Source: Streptomyces sp. NBC_01244 | Lineage (GTDB): Bacteria > Actinomycetota > Actinomycetes > Streptomycetales > Streptomycetaceae | Direction: 5' to 3' | DNA length: 64,000 nt | NCBI RefSeq assembly: GCF_035987325.1 | Contig: NZ_CP108488.1 | Location: 8,060,001 to 8,124,000 of the forward strand | Shown: piece by piece, positions 44,504 to 53,380 of the stretch | How positions within the stretch are numbered: the stretch's first letter is position 1 | How the letters are laid out: the number at the start of each line of letters is the position of its first letter | Notes under the pieces: model-generated | The model's database searches: none | The model's input: the letters and a program-made list of their open reading frames with translations, nothing else | What the model was told of the DNA's origin: nothing | Position numbers and translations under genes: made by a program

Positions 44504-45433
44504 GTGAGTGACACAACCCAGGACGGAACCCTTGCCACGAGCAAGCGGCCGTCCGATGACGCCGGGCTGAGCCCCGCGGAGCTCGCCAGGAAGTACGGCC
44601 TGTCCGTCAGCGGACGCCGGCCGGGTCTGACCGCCTACGTGCGCCAGCTGTGGGAGCGCCGCCACTTCATCATCGCGTTCTCCCGGGCCAAGCTGATGGC
44701 CCAGTACAGCCAGGCGAAGCTGGGCCAGATCTGGCAGGTGGCGACCCCACTGCTGAACGCGCTGGTCTACTACCTGATCTTCGGGCTGATCCTGAACGCC
44801 GGCCGGGGCATCGACAAGCACGACTACATCCCCTTCCTGGTGATCGGCGTCTTCGTCTTCACCTTCACGCAGACCTCGCTGATGGCGGGTGTCAGAGCGA
44901 TCCCGGGCAACATCGGCCTGGTCCGCGCCCTGCACTTCCCGCGCGCCTCGCTGCCGATCTCCTTCTCGCTGCAGCAGCTCCAGCAGCTGATGTTCTCGAT
45001 GATCGTCGTGTTCGTGGTCACGATCGGATTCGGCAACTACCCGTCCCTGTCGTGGCTGCTCGTGATCCCGGCGCTGATCCTCCAGTTCGGCTTCAACACC
45101 GGTCTCGCCCTGGTCTTCGCCCGGATGGGGTCCAAGACCCCCGACCTCGCGCAGCTCATGCCGTTCGTCACGCGTACGTGGATGTACGCCTCCGGCGTCA
45201 TGTTCTCGATCAACACGATGCTCGAGGGCAAGCCCGCGTGGATCGCGGACGTCCTGCAGTGGAATCCGGCCGCGATCTACATGGACCTGATCCGCTTCGC
45301 GCTCATCGACGGGTACGGCGGGGAGAACCTGCCGCCGCACGTCTGGGCCTTCGCGGTCGGCTGGGCCGTCCTGCTCGGCGCCGGCGGATTCGTGTACTTC
45401 TGGAAGGCTGAGGAGCGTTACGGCCGTGGCTGA
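44504..45433 (+). CDS. ABC-2 type transporter permease (polysaccharide/teichoic-acid exporter type)
   Basis: A 309-residue permease of the TagG/RfbD family with six predicted helices in about residues 70-300 after a ~50-residue cytoplasmic N terminus. The motif KLGQIWQVATPLLNALVYYL is typical of wall-polymer exporters. It pairs with the ATPase encoded by the next gene, which overlaps it by eight bases. Substrate: probably the lipid-linked product of the upstream genes. Confidence 0.9.
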   Translation: MSDTTQDGTLATSKRPSDDAGLSPAELARKYGLSVSGRRPGLTAYVRQLWERRHFIIAFSRAKLMAQYSQAKLGQIWQVATPLLNALVYYLIFGLILNAGRGIDKHDYIPFLVIGVFVFTFTQTSLMAGVRAIPGNIGLVRALHFPRASLPISFSLQQLQQLMFSMIVVFVVTIGFGNYPSLSWLLVIPALILQFGFNTGLALVFARMGSKTPDLAQLMPFVTRTWMYASGVMFSINTMLEGKPAWIADVLQWNPAAIYMDLIRFALIDGYGGENLPPHVWAFAVGWAVLLGAGGFVYFWKAEERYGRG

Positions 45434-46202
45434 GAACAATCAGGGGCACGTCCCCACCGTCATCGCCGACGACGTGCACATCGTCTACCGGGTCAACACC
45501 GGCAGCTCCGGCAGGGGCAGCGCCACGGCGGCGCTCAGCAAGATACTCCGCCGGCGCGGCGACGCACCGGGAGTCCGCCGGGTCCACGCCGTGCGCGGGG
45601 TCTCCTTCACGGCGTACCGGGGCGAGGCCATCGGTGTCATCGGCTCCAACGGCTCCGGCAAGTCCACCCTGCTGCGTGCCATCGCGGGTCTGCTGCCCTG
45701 CGAGTCGGGCAAGGTCTACACCGACGGCCAGCCCTCGCTGCTGGGCGTCAACGCGGCGCTGATGAACGACCTCACCGGTGAGCGCAACGTGGTCCTCGGC
45801 GGTCTCGCGATGGGCATGACCCGCGCGCAGGTCCGGGAGCGCTACGAGGACATCGTCGACTTCTCGGGCATCAACGAGAAGGGGGACTTCATCTCCCTGC
45901 CGATGCGGACCTACTCCTCCGGCATGGCCGCGCGCCTGCGTTTCTCCATCGCCGCGGCGAAGGACCACGACGTCCTGATGATCGACGAGGCGCTGGCCAC
46001 CGGTGACCGGAAGTTCCAGGTGCGTTCCGAGGCCCGCATCCGCGAACTGCGCAAGACGGCCGGAACCGTTTTCCTCGTGAGTCACAACAACAAGTCCATC
46101 CGCGACACCTGCGACCGGGTGCTGTGGCTGGAGCGGGGCGAACTCCTCATGGACGGTCCCACCGAGGAAGTCGTCGCGGCGTACGAGAAGGCGACCAGCT
46201 GA
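45426..46202 (+). CDS. ABC transporter ATP-binding protein (TagH/RfbE type)
   Basis: A 258-residue ATPase. Walker A is GSNGSGKSTLL, signature region TYSSGMAARLRFSIA, Walker B VLMIDEALATGD and the H-loop LVSHNN, the variant set found in O-antigen and teichoic-acid exporters. A ~45-residue N-terminal stretch (HIVYRVN..) precedes Walker A, as in those exporters. It lacks a C-terminal carbohydrate-binding extension, so chain-end recognition is not provided here. Last gene of the operon, followed by a strong terminator. Confidence 0.92.
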   Translation: MAENNQGHVPTVIADDVHIVYRVNTGSSGRGSATAALSKILRRRGDAPGVRRVHAVRGVSFTAYRGEAIGVIGSNGSGKSTLLRAIAGLLPCESGKVYTDGQPSLLGVNAALMNDLTGERNVVLGGLAMGMTRAQVRERYEDIVDFSGINEKGDFISLPMRTYSSGMAARLRFSIAAAKDHDVLMIDEALATGDRKFQVRSEARIRELRKTAGTVFLVSHNNKSIRDTCDRVLWLERGELLMDGPTEEVVAAYEKATS

Positions 46203-46214
46203 CGGATTTCCACC

Positions 46215-46249
46215 GACGGCCCCCACCGCGTCCGGCGGCGGGGGCCGTC
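46215..46249 (+). terminator. strong terminator of the exporter operon
   Basis: Outer stem GACGGCCCCC / GGGGGCCGTC (10 bp) with an inner CCGC / GCGG stem, starting 12 bases after the ATPase stop. Confidence 0.85.
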
Positions 46250-46507
46250 GCATGCCGTACGGGTGCCGGGCGCACAAGGCGGCCCCCTTTTCCCGCGCTG
46301 GCGTGCGGGCGACATTGTGTGGTGGACCGAATACCCGTCGAGGCCCGGCGGCGTTGTACAGCGTAAGCTGGGCCAAGCCTCAATCGCGGGCAAGAGGGGG
46401 CGATTCCCCCCTAGGTGAATAGCCCGGGACGCCCCGGGAAAAACCCGGCGGCGTGTCCGAAATGGGATGTATTGGGTTGGCAGTGTAGAACGGGAGATGT
46501 GACGGCA
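46250..46507 (+). other. intergenic region before the hopanoid operon
   Basis: About 260 bases without a gene. A hairpin AGGGGG-CGATTC-CCCCCT lies at 46395-46412, and CCCGGG palindromes follow near 46422-46438. A TAGAAC at about 46485 just upstream of GGGAG is the most likely -10 element for the hop operon, but no good -35 is seen. Confidence 0.4.
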
Positions 46508-46573
46508 ATGGCTACGGGAATTCTCCGGCCCCCAGGCACGACGGCCGTCCCCGCCCCGGGCGGCGGGCGGTGA
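46508..46573 (+). CDS. 21-codon ORF coupled to hpnC
   Basis: Encodes MATGILRPPGTTAVPAPGGGR with GGGAG 11 bases before its ATG. Its TGA overlaps the GTG start of hpnC (GTGA), so ribosomes ending here could restart on hpnC. It may be a leader for translational coupling rather than a functional peptide. Confidence 0.35.
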   Translation: MATGILRPPGTTAVPAPGGGR

Positions 46574-47529
46574 CCCCGGGGCACGGCACCAGCCCCCGGC
46601 CGCACGAGCAGCCCGACGCCCCCGGCTCCTTCCCCGTCCACCCGGGCGCCGCCACCCTCGGAAAGGCGCGCTCCGAGAACTTCCCCGTCGCCCCCGCCTT
46701 CCTGCCCCGCGCCTGGCGCGAGGGCCTGATGGCGGTCTACGGCTATGCCCGCCTGGTCGACGACATCGGCGACGGCGACCTCGCCCCGGGCGGCCAGGAC
46801 GCCGTGCTGCTCGGTCTCGACCCCGCCGCCGCGGACGACCGGCCCGCGATGCTCGACGCCCTCGAAGCCGACCTCGGACGCGTCTTCGGCGGCACCGACG
46901 GGCCCCCGCGCCACCCGCTGATGCTGGCCCTGCAGCCCGTCGTGCGCGCCCACGGGCTCACTCCCGAATCGTTTCTCGGGCTCATCGAAGCCAACCGCCA
47001 GGACCAGCGGGTCGCGCGCTACGCGACGTACGGCGACCTCATCGGCTACTGCGAGCTGTCCGCCAACCCGGTGGGCCGGCTCGTCCTCGACCTCACCGGC
47101 ACCAGTACCCCCGAGCGGATCCGCCGCTCCGACGCCGTCTGCTCCGCCCTGCAGATCGCCGAGCACCTCCAGGACGTCGCCGAGGACCTCACGCGGGACC
47201 GGATCTACCTCCCGGGCGAGGACATGCGCCGCTTCCACGTCACCGAGACCGACCTGAAGGCCCCGTCCGCGGGAGCGTCCGTACGCGCCCTCGTCGCCTT
47301 CGAAACCGAACGGGCGCGGGAACTCCTCGACGAAGGCACGCCGCTCGTGGGCAGCGTCCACGGAAGGCTCCGGCTGCTGCTCGCGGGCTTCGTGGGAGGA
47401 GGACGCGCCGCCCTGCGAGCCGTCACCGCCGCCGGCTTCGACGTCCTTCCCGGCCCGCCCAAGGCCACCAAGAGCGGCCTGCTCCGCGAAGTGGCCACCG
47501 TCCTGCGCACAGCGCCGAGAAAGGGGTGA
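46570..47529 (+). CDS. hpnC: squalene synthase HpnC
   Basis: A 319-residue prenyl synthase of the squalene/phytoene synthase fold. The two Asp-rich motifs are RLVDDIGD and EHLQDVAEDLTRD, with RIYLPGEDM after the second. In the bacterial three-step route HpnC turns presqualene diphosphate into hydroxysqualene. It has a Pro-rich N-terminal extension of ~40 residues before the conserved ENFPVAPAFLP. First enzyme gene of the operon; its stop overlaps the hpnD start (GTGAG). Confidence 0.92.
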   Translation: MTPGHGTSPRPHEQPDAPGSFPVHPGAATLGKARSENFPVAPAFLPRAWREGLMAVYGYARLVDDIGDGDLAPGGQDAVLLGLDPAAADDRPAMLDALEADLGRVFGGTDGPPRHPLMLALQPVVRAHGLTPESFLGLIEANRQDQRVARYATYGDLIGYCELSANPVGRLVLDLTGTSTPERIRRSDAVCSALQIAEHLQDVAEDLTRDRIYLPGEDMRRFHVTETDLKAPSAGASVRALVAFETERARELLDEGTPLVGSVHGRLRLLLAGFVGGGRAALRAVTAAGFDVLPGPPKATKSGLLREVATVLRTAPRKG

Positions 47530-48536
47530 GCCCGACCGTGGAGGGCCCCACACACGCGTCCGCTCCGGACGCGCCGACAGCGATGTCCGCACCGGCTGCG
47601 ATGTCTTCACCGATTTCCGCCGCCTACAGCTACTGCGAGGCCGTGACCGGCTCGCAGGCGCGCAACTTCGCCTACGGCATCCGGCTGCTGCCCGCAGACA
47701 AGCGGCAGGCGATGTCCGCGCTGTACGCCTTCTCCCGGCGGGTCGACGACATCGGCGACGGCACGCTGCCGCGCGAGGTCAAGCTGACCCGGCTGGAGGA
47801 GACCCGCACCCTGCTCGGCCGGATCCGCGCCGAGGAGATCGACGAGGACGACACCGACCCGGTCGCGGTCGCCCTCGCGCACGCCTCGCGCCGGTTCCCG
47901 ATCCCGCTCGAAGGGCTCGACGAACTCATCGACGGCGTCCTCATGGACGTCCGCGGCGAGACCTACGAGACCTGGGACGACCTCAAGGTCTACTGCCGCT
48001 GTGTGGCCGGGGCCATCGGCCGGCTCTCGCTCGGCGTGTTCGGCACCTCCGGCGGTACGGCCGGCTCCGGCGCGCACGACGCGGCACGGGCCGGCGAGTA
48101 CGCCGACACCCTCGGTCTCGCCCTGCAACTCACCAACATCCTGCGGGACGTTCGCGAGGACGCGGGCAACGGCCGGACCTACCTGCCCGCCGAGGACCTC
48201 GCCAAGTTCGGCTGCTCGGAGGGCTTCGGCAGCGAGCGGATGCCCAGCGGCTCCGACTTCGCCGGACTCGTCCACCACGAAGTGCGGCGCGCCCGCGCCC
48301 TGTTCGTGGAGGGCTACCGGCTGCTGCCCCTGCTCGACCGGCGCAGCGGCGCCTGCGTCGCGGCCATGGCCGGCATCTACCGGCGCCTCCTCGACCGCAT
48401 CGAGCGCGAGCCGGAGGCGGTGCTCCGCGGCCGGGTCTCGCTGCCGCCGCACGAGAAGGCGTACGTGGCCGTCCGCGGCCTCTCCGGGCTGGACGCGCGG
48501 ACCATCGCGCGCCAGAGCACCAGGAGGCGGCTCTGA
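47526..48536 (+). CDS. hpnD: presqualene diphosphate synthase HpnD
   Basis: A 336-residue squalene/phytoene synthase family enzyme joining two farnesyl diphosphates to presqualene diphosphate. Motifs: SRRVDDIGD (first Asp-rich) and NILRDVREDAGNGRTYLP (second). The N terminus carries a 30-residue Ala/Pro/Met-rich extension. GTG 47526 overlaps the hpnC stop. A 31-codon ORF bridges the gap to hpnE. Confidence 0.93.
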   Translation: MSPTVEGPTHASAPDAPTAMSAPAAMSSPISAAYSYCEAVTGSQARNFAYGIRLLPADKRQAMSALYAFSRRVDDIGDGTLPREVKLTRLEETRTLLGRIRAEEIDEDDTDPVAVALAHASRRFPIPLEGLDELIDGVLMDVRGETYETWDDLKVYCRCVAGAIGRLSLGVFGTSGGTAGSGAHDAARAGEYADTLGLALQLTNILRDVREDAGNGRTYLPAEDLAKFGCSEGFGSERMPSGSDFAGLVHHEVRRARALFVEGYRLLPLLDRRSGACVAAMAGIYRRLLDRIEREPEAVLRGRVSLPPHEKAYVAVRGLSGLDARTIARQSTRRRL

Positions 48537-48631
48537 TGACGGCGCGCCGGCGAGCCGTGCCGCAGGGGCGGGCAGGAGCAACCCCGCGGCGCCCGGCGGC
48601 GTCTGTGGGAGCGACAGAGGAGGACGCATGA
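48536..48631 (+). CDS. 31-codon bridging ORF between hpnD and hpnE
   Basis: Starts at ATG 48536 overlapping the hpnD stop (TGATG) and ends in TGA 48629-48631 overlapping the hpnE ATG (ATGA). It exactly fills the gap, so ribosomes could pass from hpnD to hpnE without a long untranslated stretch. The peptide is Arg/Ala-rich with no recognisable fold. The AGAGGAGG ribosome binding site of hpnE lies inside it. Confidence 0.35.
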   Translation: MTARRRAVPQGRAGATPRRPAASVGATEEDA

Positions 48632-50001
48632 CCGCGCACCACGCCGTGGTCGTCGGCGGCGGGCTCGCCGGCGTCACCGCCGCGCTGGAACTCGCCGACG
48701 CGGGCCTGCGGGTGACCCTGCTGGAGGGCCGGCCCCGCCTCGGCGGCCTGGCGTTCTCCTTCAAGCGCGGCGAGCTGACCGTCGACAACGGCCAGCACGT
48801 CTACCTGCGCTGCTGCACCGCCTACCGGTGGTTCCTCGACCGAGTCGACGGCGCCGACCTGGCGCCCCTGCAGGACCGGCTCGACGTACCCGTGCTCGAC
48901 GTCGCCCACCCCGGCGGCCCCCGGCTCGGCCGGCTGCGCCGCAGCGCCCTGCCCGTACCGCTGCACCTGGCCGGCTCGCTGGCCCGCTACCCGCACCTCT
49001 CGCTCGCCGAGCGGGCGTCCGTCGGGCGCGCCGCGCTCGCGCTGCGCCGCCTCGACCCCGCCGACCCGGCGCTCGACGGCGTGGACTTCGCGACCTGGCT
49101 CGGCCGCTACGGCCAGTCCCCGCGCACCATCGAGGCGCTGTGGGACCTCGTCGGCATCGCCACCCTCAACGCCACCGCCGGACAGTCCTCGCTGGGCCTG
49201 GCCGCCATGGTCTTCAAGACCGGCCTGCTCTCCGAGAACGGCGCGGCCGACATCGGCTGGGCCCGCGTACCCCTCGGCGACCTGCACGACACCCTGGCCC
49301 GCAAGGCCCTGGACGCCGCCGGGGTGCGCACCGAACTGCGCACCCGGGTCACGGACATCTCCCGTACCCCGCAGGACGGTTGGCGGGTGGCCACCGAGAG
49401 CGGGTCCTTCGACGCCGGCACCGTCGTGCTGGCCGTCCCGCAGCGCGAGGCGCACGGGCTGCTGCCCGCCGGAGCGCTCGCCGACCCCGACAAGCTGCTC
49501 GACATCGGCACCGCGCCGATCCTCAACGTGCACGTCGTGTACGACCGCAAGGTACTCAAGCAGCCCTTCTTCGCGGCCCTGGGCTCCCCGGTCCAGTGGG
49601 TCTTCGACCGCACGGACTCCTCCGGACTGCCCGACGGCGGCCAGTACCTGGCGCTGTCCCAGTCGGTCGCCCACGAGGACATCGACGAACCCGTCTCGGT
49701 CCTGCGCGCGAAGTACCTGCCCGAGCTGGAACGGCTGCTGCCCGCCGCGCGCGGAGCCAAGGTGCGCGACTTCTTCGTCACCCGGGAGCGCACCGCGACC
49801 TTCGCCCCCACCCCCGGCGTCGGCCGGCTGCGGCCCGGAACCCGGACCGACACGCCGGGGCTCTTCCTCGCCGGTGCGTGGACCGCGACGGGTTGGCCCG
49901 CGACCATGGAGAGCGCCGTCCGCAGCGGACTGAGCGCGGCCCATGCCGCGCTCGTCCCGCTGGGCCGCCACCGCGAACACCCCTTGCAGGAGGCGGTATG
50001 A
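48628..50001 (+). CDS. hpnE: hydroxysqualene dehydroxylase HpnE
   Basis: A 457-residue FAD-dependent amine oxidase/phytoene desaturase-like protein. The N-terminal dinucleotide-binding motif is AVVVGGGLAGVTAALELA with the RLGGLAFSF follow-up; the C-terminal FAD motif GLFLAGAWTATGWPATMESAVRSG is present in shortened form FLAGAWTATGWPATM. It reduces hydroxysqualene to squalene. AGAGGAGG lies five bases before ATG 48628. Confidence 0.93.
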   Translation: MTAHHAVVVGGGLAGVTAALELADAGLRVTLLEGRPRLGGLAFSFKRGELTVDNGQHVYLRCCTAYRWFLDRVDGADLAPLQDRLDVPVLDVAHPGGPRLGRLRRSALPVPLHLAGSLARYPHLSLAERASVGRAALALRRLDPADPALDGVDFATWLGRYGQSPRTIEALWDLVGIATLNATAGQSSLGLAAMVFKTGLLSENGAADIGWARVPLGDLHDTLARKALDAAGVRTELRTRVTDISRTPQDGWRVATESGSFDAGTVVLAVPQREAHGLLPAGALADPDKLLDIGTAPILNVHVVYDRKVLKQPFFAALGSPVQWVFDRTDSSGLPDGGQYLALSQSVAHEDIDEPVSVLRAKYLPELERLLPAARGAKVRDFFVTRERTATFAPTPGVGRLRPGTRTDTPGLFLAGAWTATGWPATMESAVRSGLSAAHAALVPLGRHREHPLQEAV

Positions 50002-50093
50002 CCACCACCGGCACCGTCGGCGCCATCGGTACCGGCACCACCGGCACCGCAGCATCACGCACCGCAGTACGTACAGGAACCAGAGGAGAGCCA

Positions 50094-51188
50094 GTGAACC
50101 CGGGGAATCCGGCCGTCGAGAACACGGACGCCAGTGCGGGCCCGGCCGGCGGGGAGAAGGCGGACACGCTCGCCCTCCTCGAACGAGGCCGTACGCTCTC
50201 GACGCCCGTGCTCCGCGCCGCCGTGGACCGGCTCGCCGCGCCCATGGACACCGTCGCCGCCTACCACTTCGGCTGGATCGACGCCCACGGCAACCCGGCG
50301 GACGGCGACGGCGGCAAGGCCGTCCGCCCCGCCCTCGCCCTGCTCTCGGCGGAGGCCGCCGGCGCCGCCGCCGAGGTCGGCATCCCCGGCGCCGTCGCCG
50401 TCGAGCTCGTCCACAACTTCTCGCTGCTGCACGACGACCTGATGGACGGCGACGAGCAGCGCCGCCACCGCGACACGGTGTGGAAGGTCCACGGACCCGC
50501 CCTCGCGATCCTGGTCGGCGACGCGCTGTTCGCCCTGGCCAACGAGGTGCTCCTGGAGCTCGGCACGGTCGAGGCCGGCCGGGCGGCGCGCCGCCTGACC
50601 ACGGCGAGCCGCAAGCTCATCGACGGCCAGGCCCAGGACATCTCCTACGAGCACCGCGAGAGCGTCACCGTCGAAGAGTGCCTGGAGATGGAGGGCAACA
50701 AGACCGGCGCCCTGCTCGCCTGCGCGGTCTCCATCGGCGCCGTGCTCGGCGGCGCGGACGACCGTACGGCCGACAAGCTGGAGGAGTACGGCTACCACCT
50801 CGGCCTCGCCTTCCAGGCCGTCGACGACCTCCTCGGCATCTGGGGCGACCCGGAGTCCACCGGCAAGCAGACCTGGAGCGACCTGCGCCAGCGCAAGAAG
50901 TCGCTGCCGGTCGTCGCCGCCCTCGCCGCCGGCGGACCGGCCAGTGAGGAACTCACCCAGTTGCTCTCCGCCGACGCCAAGAGCAACGACTTCGAGAACT
51001 TCTCCGAGGAGGAGTTCGCGGCCCGCGCCGCGCTCATCGAGGCCGCCGGCGGCCGCCGGTGGACCGCCGACGAGGCGCGCCGCCAGTACGAGATCGCCAT
51101 CAAGGCCCTCGACGACGTGGACATGGACCAGCGCGTGCGCGACCAGCTCGTGGCGCTCGCCGACTTCGTCGTCGTGCGCAAGAGGTGA
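50094..51188 (+). CDS. polyprenyl synthetase (farnesyl/geranylgeranyl diphosphate synthase type)
   Basis: A 364-residue trans-isoprenyl diphosphate synthase. First Asp-rich motif LLHDDLMDGD and second AFQAVDDLLGIWGD are present. It should supply farnesyl diphosphate to HpnD. GTG 50094 has AGAGGAG seven bases upstream. An in-frame ATG at 49998, overlapping the hpnE stop, would add 32 low-complexity Thr/Gly residues and is less likely but not excluded. Product length cannot be read with confidence from the residues before the first motif. Confidence 0.92.
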   Translation: MNPGNPAVENTDASAGPAGGEKADTLALLERGRTLSTPVLRAAVDRLAAPMDTVAAYHFGWIDAHGNPADGDGGKAVRPALALLSAEAAGAAAEVGIPGAVAVELVHNFSLLHDDLMDGDEQRRHRDTVWKVHGPALAILVGDALFALANEVLLELGTVEAGRAARRLTTASRKLIDGQAQDISYEHRESVTVEECLEMEGNKTGALLACAVSIGAVLGGADDRTADKLEEYGYHLGLAFQAVDDLLGIWGDPESTGKQTWSDLRQRKKSLPVVAALAAGGPASEELTQLLSADAKSNDFENFSEEEFAARAALIEAAGGRRWTADEARRQYEIAIKALDDVDMDQRVRDQLVALADFVVVRKR

Positions 51189-51223
51189 TCGCCACCCGTA
51201 CGCGCATATGAATCGCGAGTCGC

Positions 51224-51255
51224 CGGCCGGTACTGCCTGCCAGTAGTACCGGCCG
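51224..51255 (+). other. intercistronic stem-loop between polyprenyl synthase and shc
   Basis: Perfect 11-bp stem CGGCCGGTACT / AGTACCGGCCG with a 10-base loop, 35 bases after the stop and 58 bases before the shc start. It may be a partial terminator, an mRNA-stabilising or processing element that changes shc expression. Confidence 0.6.
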
Positions 51256-51313
51256 ACGGCGGCCCCCAGTACAGCGGATGACAGCAGAGGACACTGCACG
51301 CAAAGGGGAAGCC

Positions 51314-53380
51314 ATGACTGCGACGACCGACGGCGGCGCCAGTGCCTGCGGCGCCGACCCGAACGAGCCCGGTCCCGGGCCCGCCGCCGGGCCGCCGGGT
51401 CCGGCCCCCGGAGCCGGCCCGGATCCCGGCCCCGCCGGGCTGCGCGGGGTCCGAGAGGCCACCGAGCGGGCGGTCCGGGACCTGCTCGACCGGCAGGACC
51501 CGGCCGGCTGGTGGAAGGGCGACCTGGAGACCAACGTCACCATGGACGCCGAGGACTTGCTGCTGCGCCAGTTCCTCGGCATCAGGGACGAGGCGACCAC
51601 CCGGGCCGCGGCCCTGTTCATCCGCGGAGAGCAACAGGACGACGGCACCTGGGCCACCTTCCACGGCGGCCCCTGCGACCTTTCCGCCACCATCGAGGCC
51701 TACGTGGCCCTGCGCCTCGCCGGAGACGCGCCCGACGCCCCGCACATGGCCCGCGCCTCGGCGTGGATCCGGGCCCACGGGGGAGTCGCGGGAGCCCGCG
51801 TGTTCACCCGCATCTGGCTGGCGCTGTTCGGCTGGTGGAGCTGGGACCACCTGCCCGAACTCCCGCCCGAACTGCTGTTCCTGCCGCCCTGGGTACCGCT
51901 GAACATCTACGACTTCGGCTGCTGGGCCCGCCAGACGATCGTCCCGCTCACCGTGGTCTCCGCACTGCGCCCGGTCCGCCCGGCCCCCTTCGCCCTGGAT
52001 GAACTGCACACCGACGCGCGGACGCCGTACCCCGTCAAGAAGCTGGCGCCATTGGCCAGTTGGGGCGGCGCCTTCCAGCGCATGGACAAGGCCCTGCACG
52101 TCTACCGCCGGTTCGCCCCGCGCCGGCTGCGCGCGGCGGCCATGGCGAGCGCCGGCCGCTGGATCGTGGAACGGCAGGAGAACGACGGCTGCTGGGGCGG
52201 CATCCAGCCGCCCGCCGTGTACTCCGTCATCGCCCTGCACCTGCTCGGCTACGACCTCCGGCACCCGGTGATGCGCGCCGGACTGGAGTCGCTGGACCGC
52301 TTCGCCGTCTGGCGCGCGGACGGCGCCCGCATGATCGAGGCCTGCCAGTCCCCGGTCTGGGACACCTGCCTGGCGGCCATCGCCCTGGCCGACGCGGGAC
52401 TGCGTCCCGACCACCCCGCCCTGGTCAAAGCCGCCGACTGGATGCTCGGCGAGGAGATCGTGCGCAGCGGGGACTGGGCCGTGCGCCGGCCCCAACTGGC
52501 CCCGGGCGGCTGGGCGTTCGAGTTCCACAACGACAACTACCCCGATATCGACGACACTGCCGAGGTCGTCCTCGCTCTGCGCCGCGTCAAGCATCCCGAC
52601 CCGGCGCGCATGGAAGGCGCCATCGCCCGGGGAGTGTCCTGGAACCTCGGCATGCAGTCGAAGAACGGCGCCTGGGGCGCCTTCGACGCCGACAACACCA
52701 GCCCCTTCCCCAACAAGCTGCCCTTCTGCGACTTCGGCGAGGTCATCGACCCGCCCTCGGCCGACGTCACCGCCCACGTGGTGGAGATGCTCGCCGTCGA
52801 GGGCCGGGCGGGCGACGCGCGGACCCGGCGCGGCATCGCCTGGCTCCTCGCCGAACAGGACCCGAACGGCGGCTGGTTCGGCCGCTGGGGCACCAACTAC
52901 GTCTACGGCACCGGCTCCGTGGTCCCGGCCCTGACCGCCGCCGGCTTCTCCCCCTCGCACCCCGCGATCCGGCGGGCCGTGCACTGGCTGGAATCCGTAC
53001 AGAACGAGGACGGGGGATGGGGCGAGGACCAGCGCTCCTACCAGGACCCGTCCTGGGCGGGGAAGGGCGCCTCGACCGCCTCGCAGACGGCGTGGGCGCT
53101 GATGGCCCTGCTGTCGGCCGGGGAGCGCGACGCGCCGTCCGTGGAACGGGGGATCGGCTACCTCGTCTCCACCCAGCGCTCCGACGGCACCTGGGACGAG
53201 CCGTACTTCACCGGTACCGGCTTCCCCTGGGACTTCTCCATCAACTACCACCTGTACCGCCAGGTCTTCCCGCTCACCGCGCTCGGCCGCTACCTGTACG
53301 GAGAACCGTTCGGCCCGGGCGGGCGGTACGCGGATCCCGCCGCCCTCCCGCACGCGGCCCCCTCCCCCAGGGAGGCCTGA
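51314..53380 (+). CDS. shc: squalene--hopene cyclase
   Basis: A 688-residue cyclase converting squalene to hopene and hopanol at the membrane. The acid motif DxDD is DIDDTAE in the middle; multiple QW repeats (QEQDDGTW-like, QENDGCWGG, QDPNGGWFG, QNEDGGWGE, QRSDGTW) are spread along the chain, and the WDT region (SPVWDTCLA) is present. ATG 51314 has AAAGGGGAAG in position; ATG 51278 has none. A ~40-residue Pro/Gly-rich N-terminal extension precedes the conserved catalytic domain. The next ATG overlaps its stop (TGATG). Confidence 0.96.
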   Translation: MTATTDGGASACGADPNEPGPGPAAGPPGPAPGAGPDPGPAGLRGVREATERAVRDLLDRQDPAGWWKGDLETNVTMDAEDLLLRQFLGIRDEATTRAAALFIRGEQQDDGTWATFHGGPCDLSATIEAYVALRLAGDAPDAPHMARASAWIRAHGGVAGARVFTRIWLALFGWWSWDHLPELPPELLFLPPWVPLNIYDFGCWARQTIVPLTVVSALRPVRPAPFALDELHTDARTPYPVKKLAPLASWGGAFQRMDKALHVYRRFAPRRLRAAAMASAGRWIVERQENDGCWGGIQPPAVYSVIALHLLGYDLRHPVMRAGLESLDRFAVWRADGARMIEACQSPVWDTCLAAIALADAGLRPDHPALVKAADWMLGEEIVRSGDWAVRRPQLAPGGWAFEFHNDNYPDIDDTAEVVLALRRVKHPDPARMEGAIARGVSWNLGMQSKNGAWGAFDADNTSPFPNKLPFCDFGEVIDPPSADVTAHVVEMLAVEGRAGDARTRRGIAWLLAEQDPNGGWFGRWGTNYVYGTGSVVPALTAAGFSPSHPAIRRAVHWLESVQNEDGGWGEDQRSYQDPSWAGKGASTASQTAWALMALLSAGERDAPSVERGIGYLVSTQRSDGTWDEPYFTGTGFPWDFSINYHLYRQVFPLTALGRYLYGEPFGPGGRYADPAALPHAAPSPREA

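Noticed and set aside
46395..46438. Second terminator or operator from the G5/C5 hairpin and CCCGGG palindromes
   Set aside because: GC-rich palindromes are common by chance here and the operon already has a strong terminator at 46215. Mentioned only in the intergenic note.
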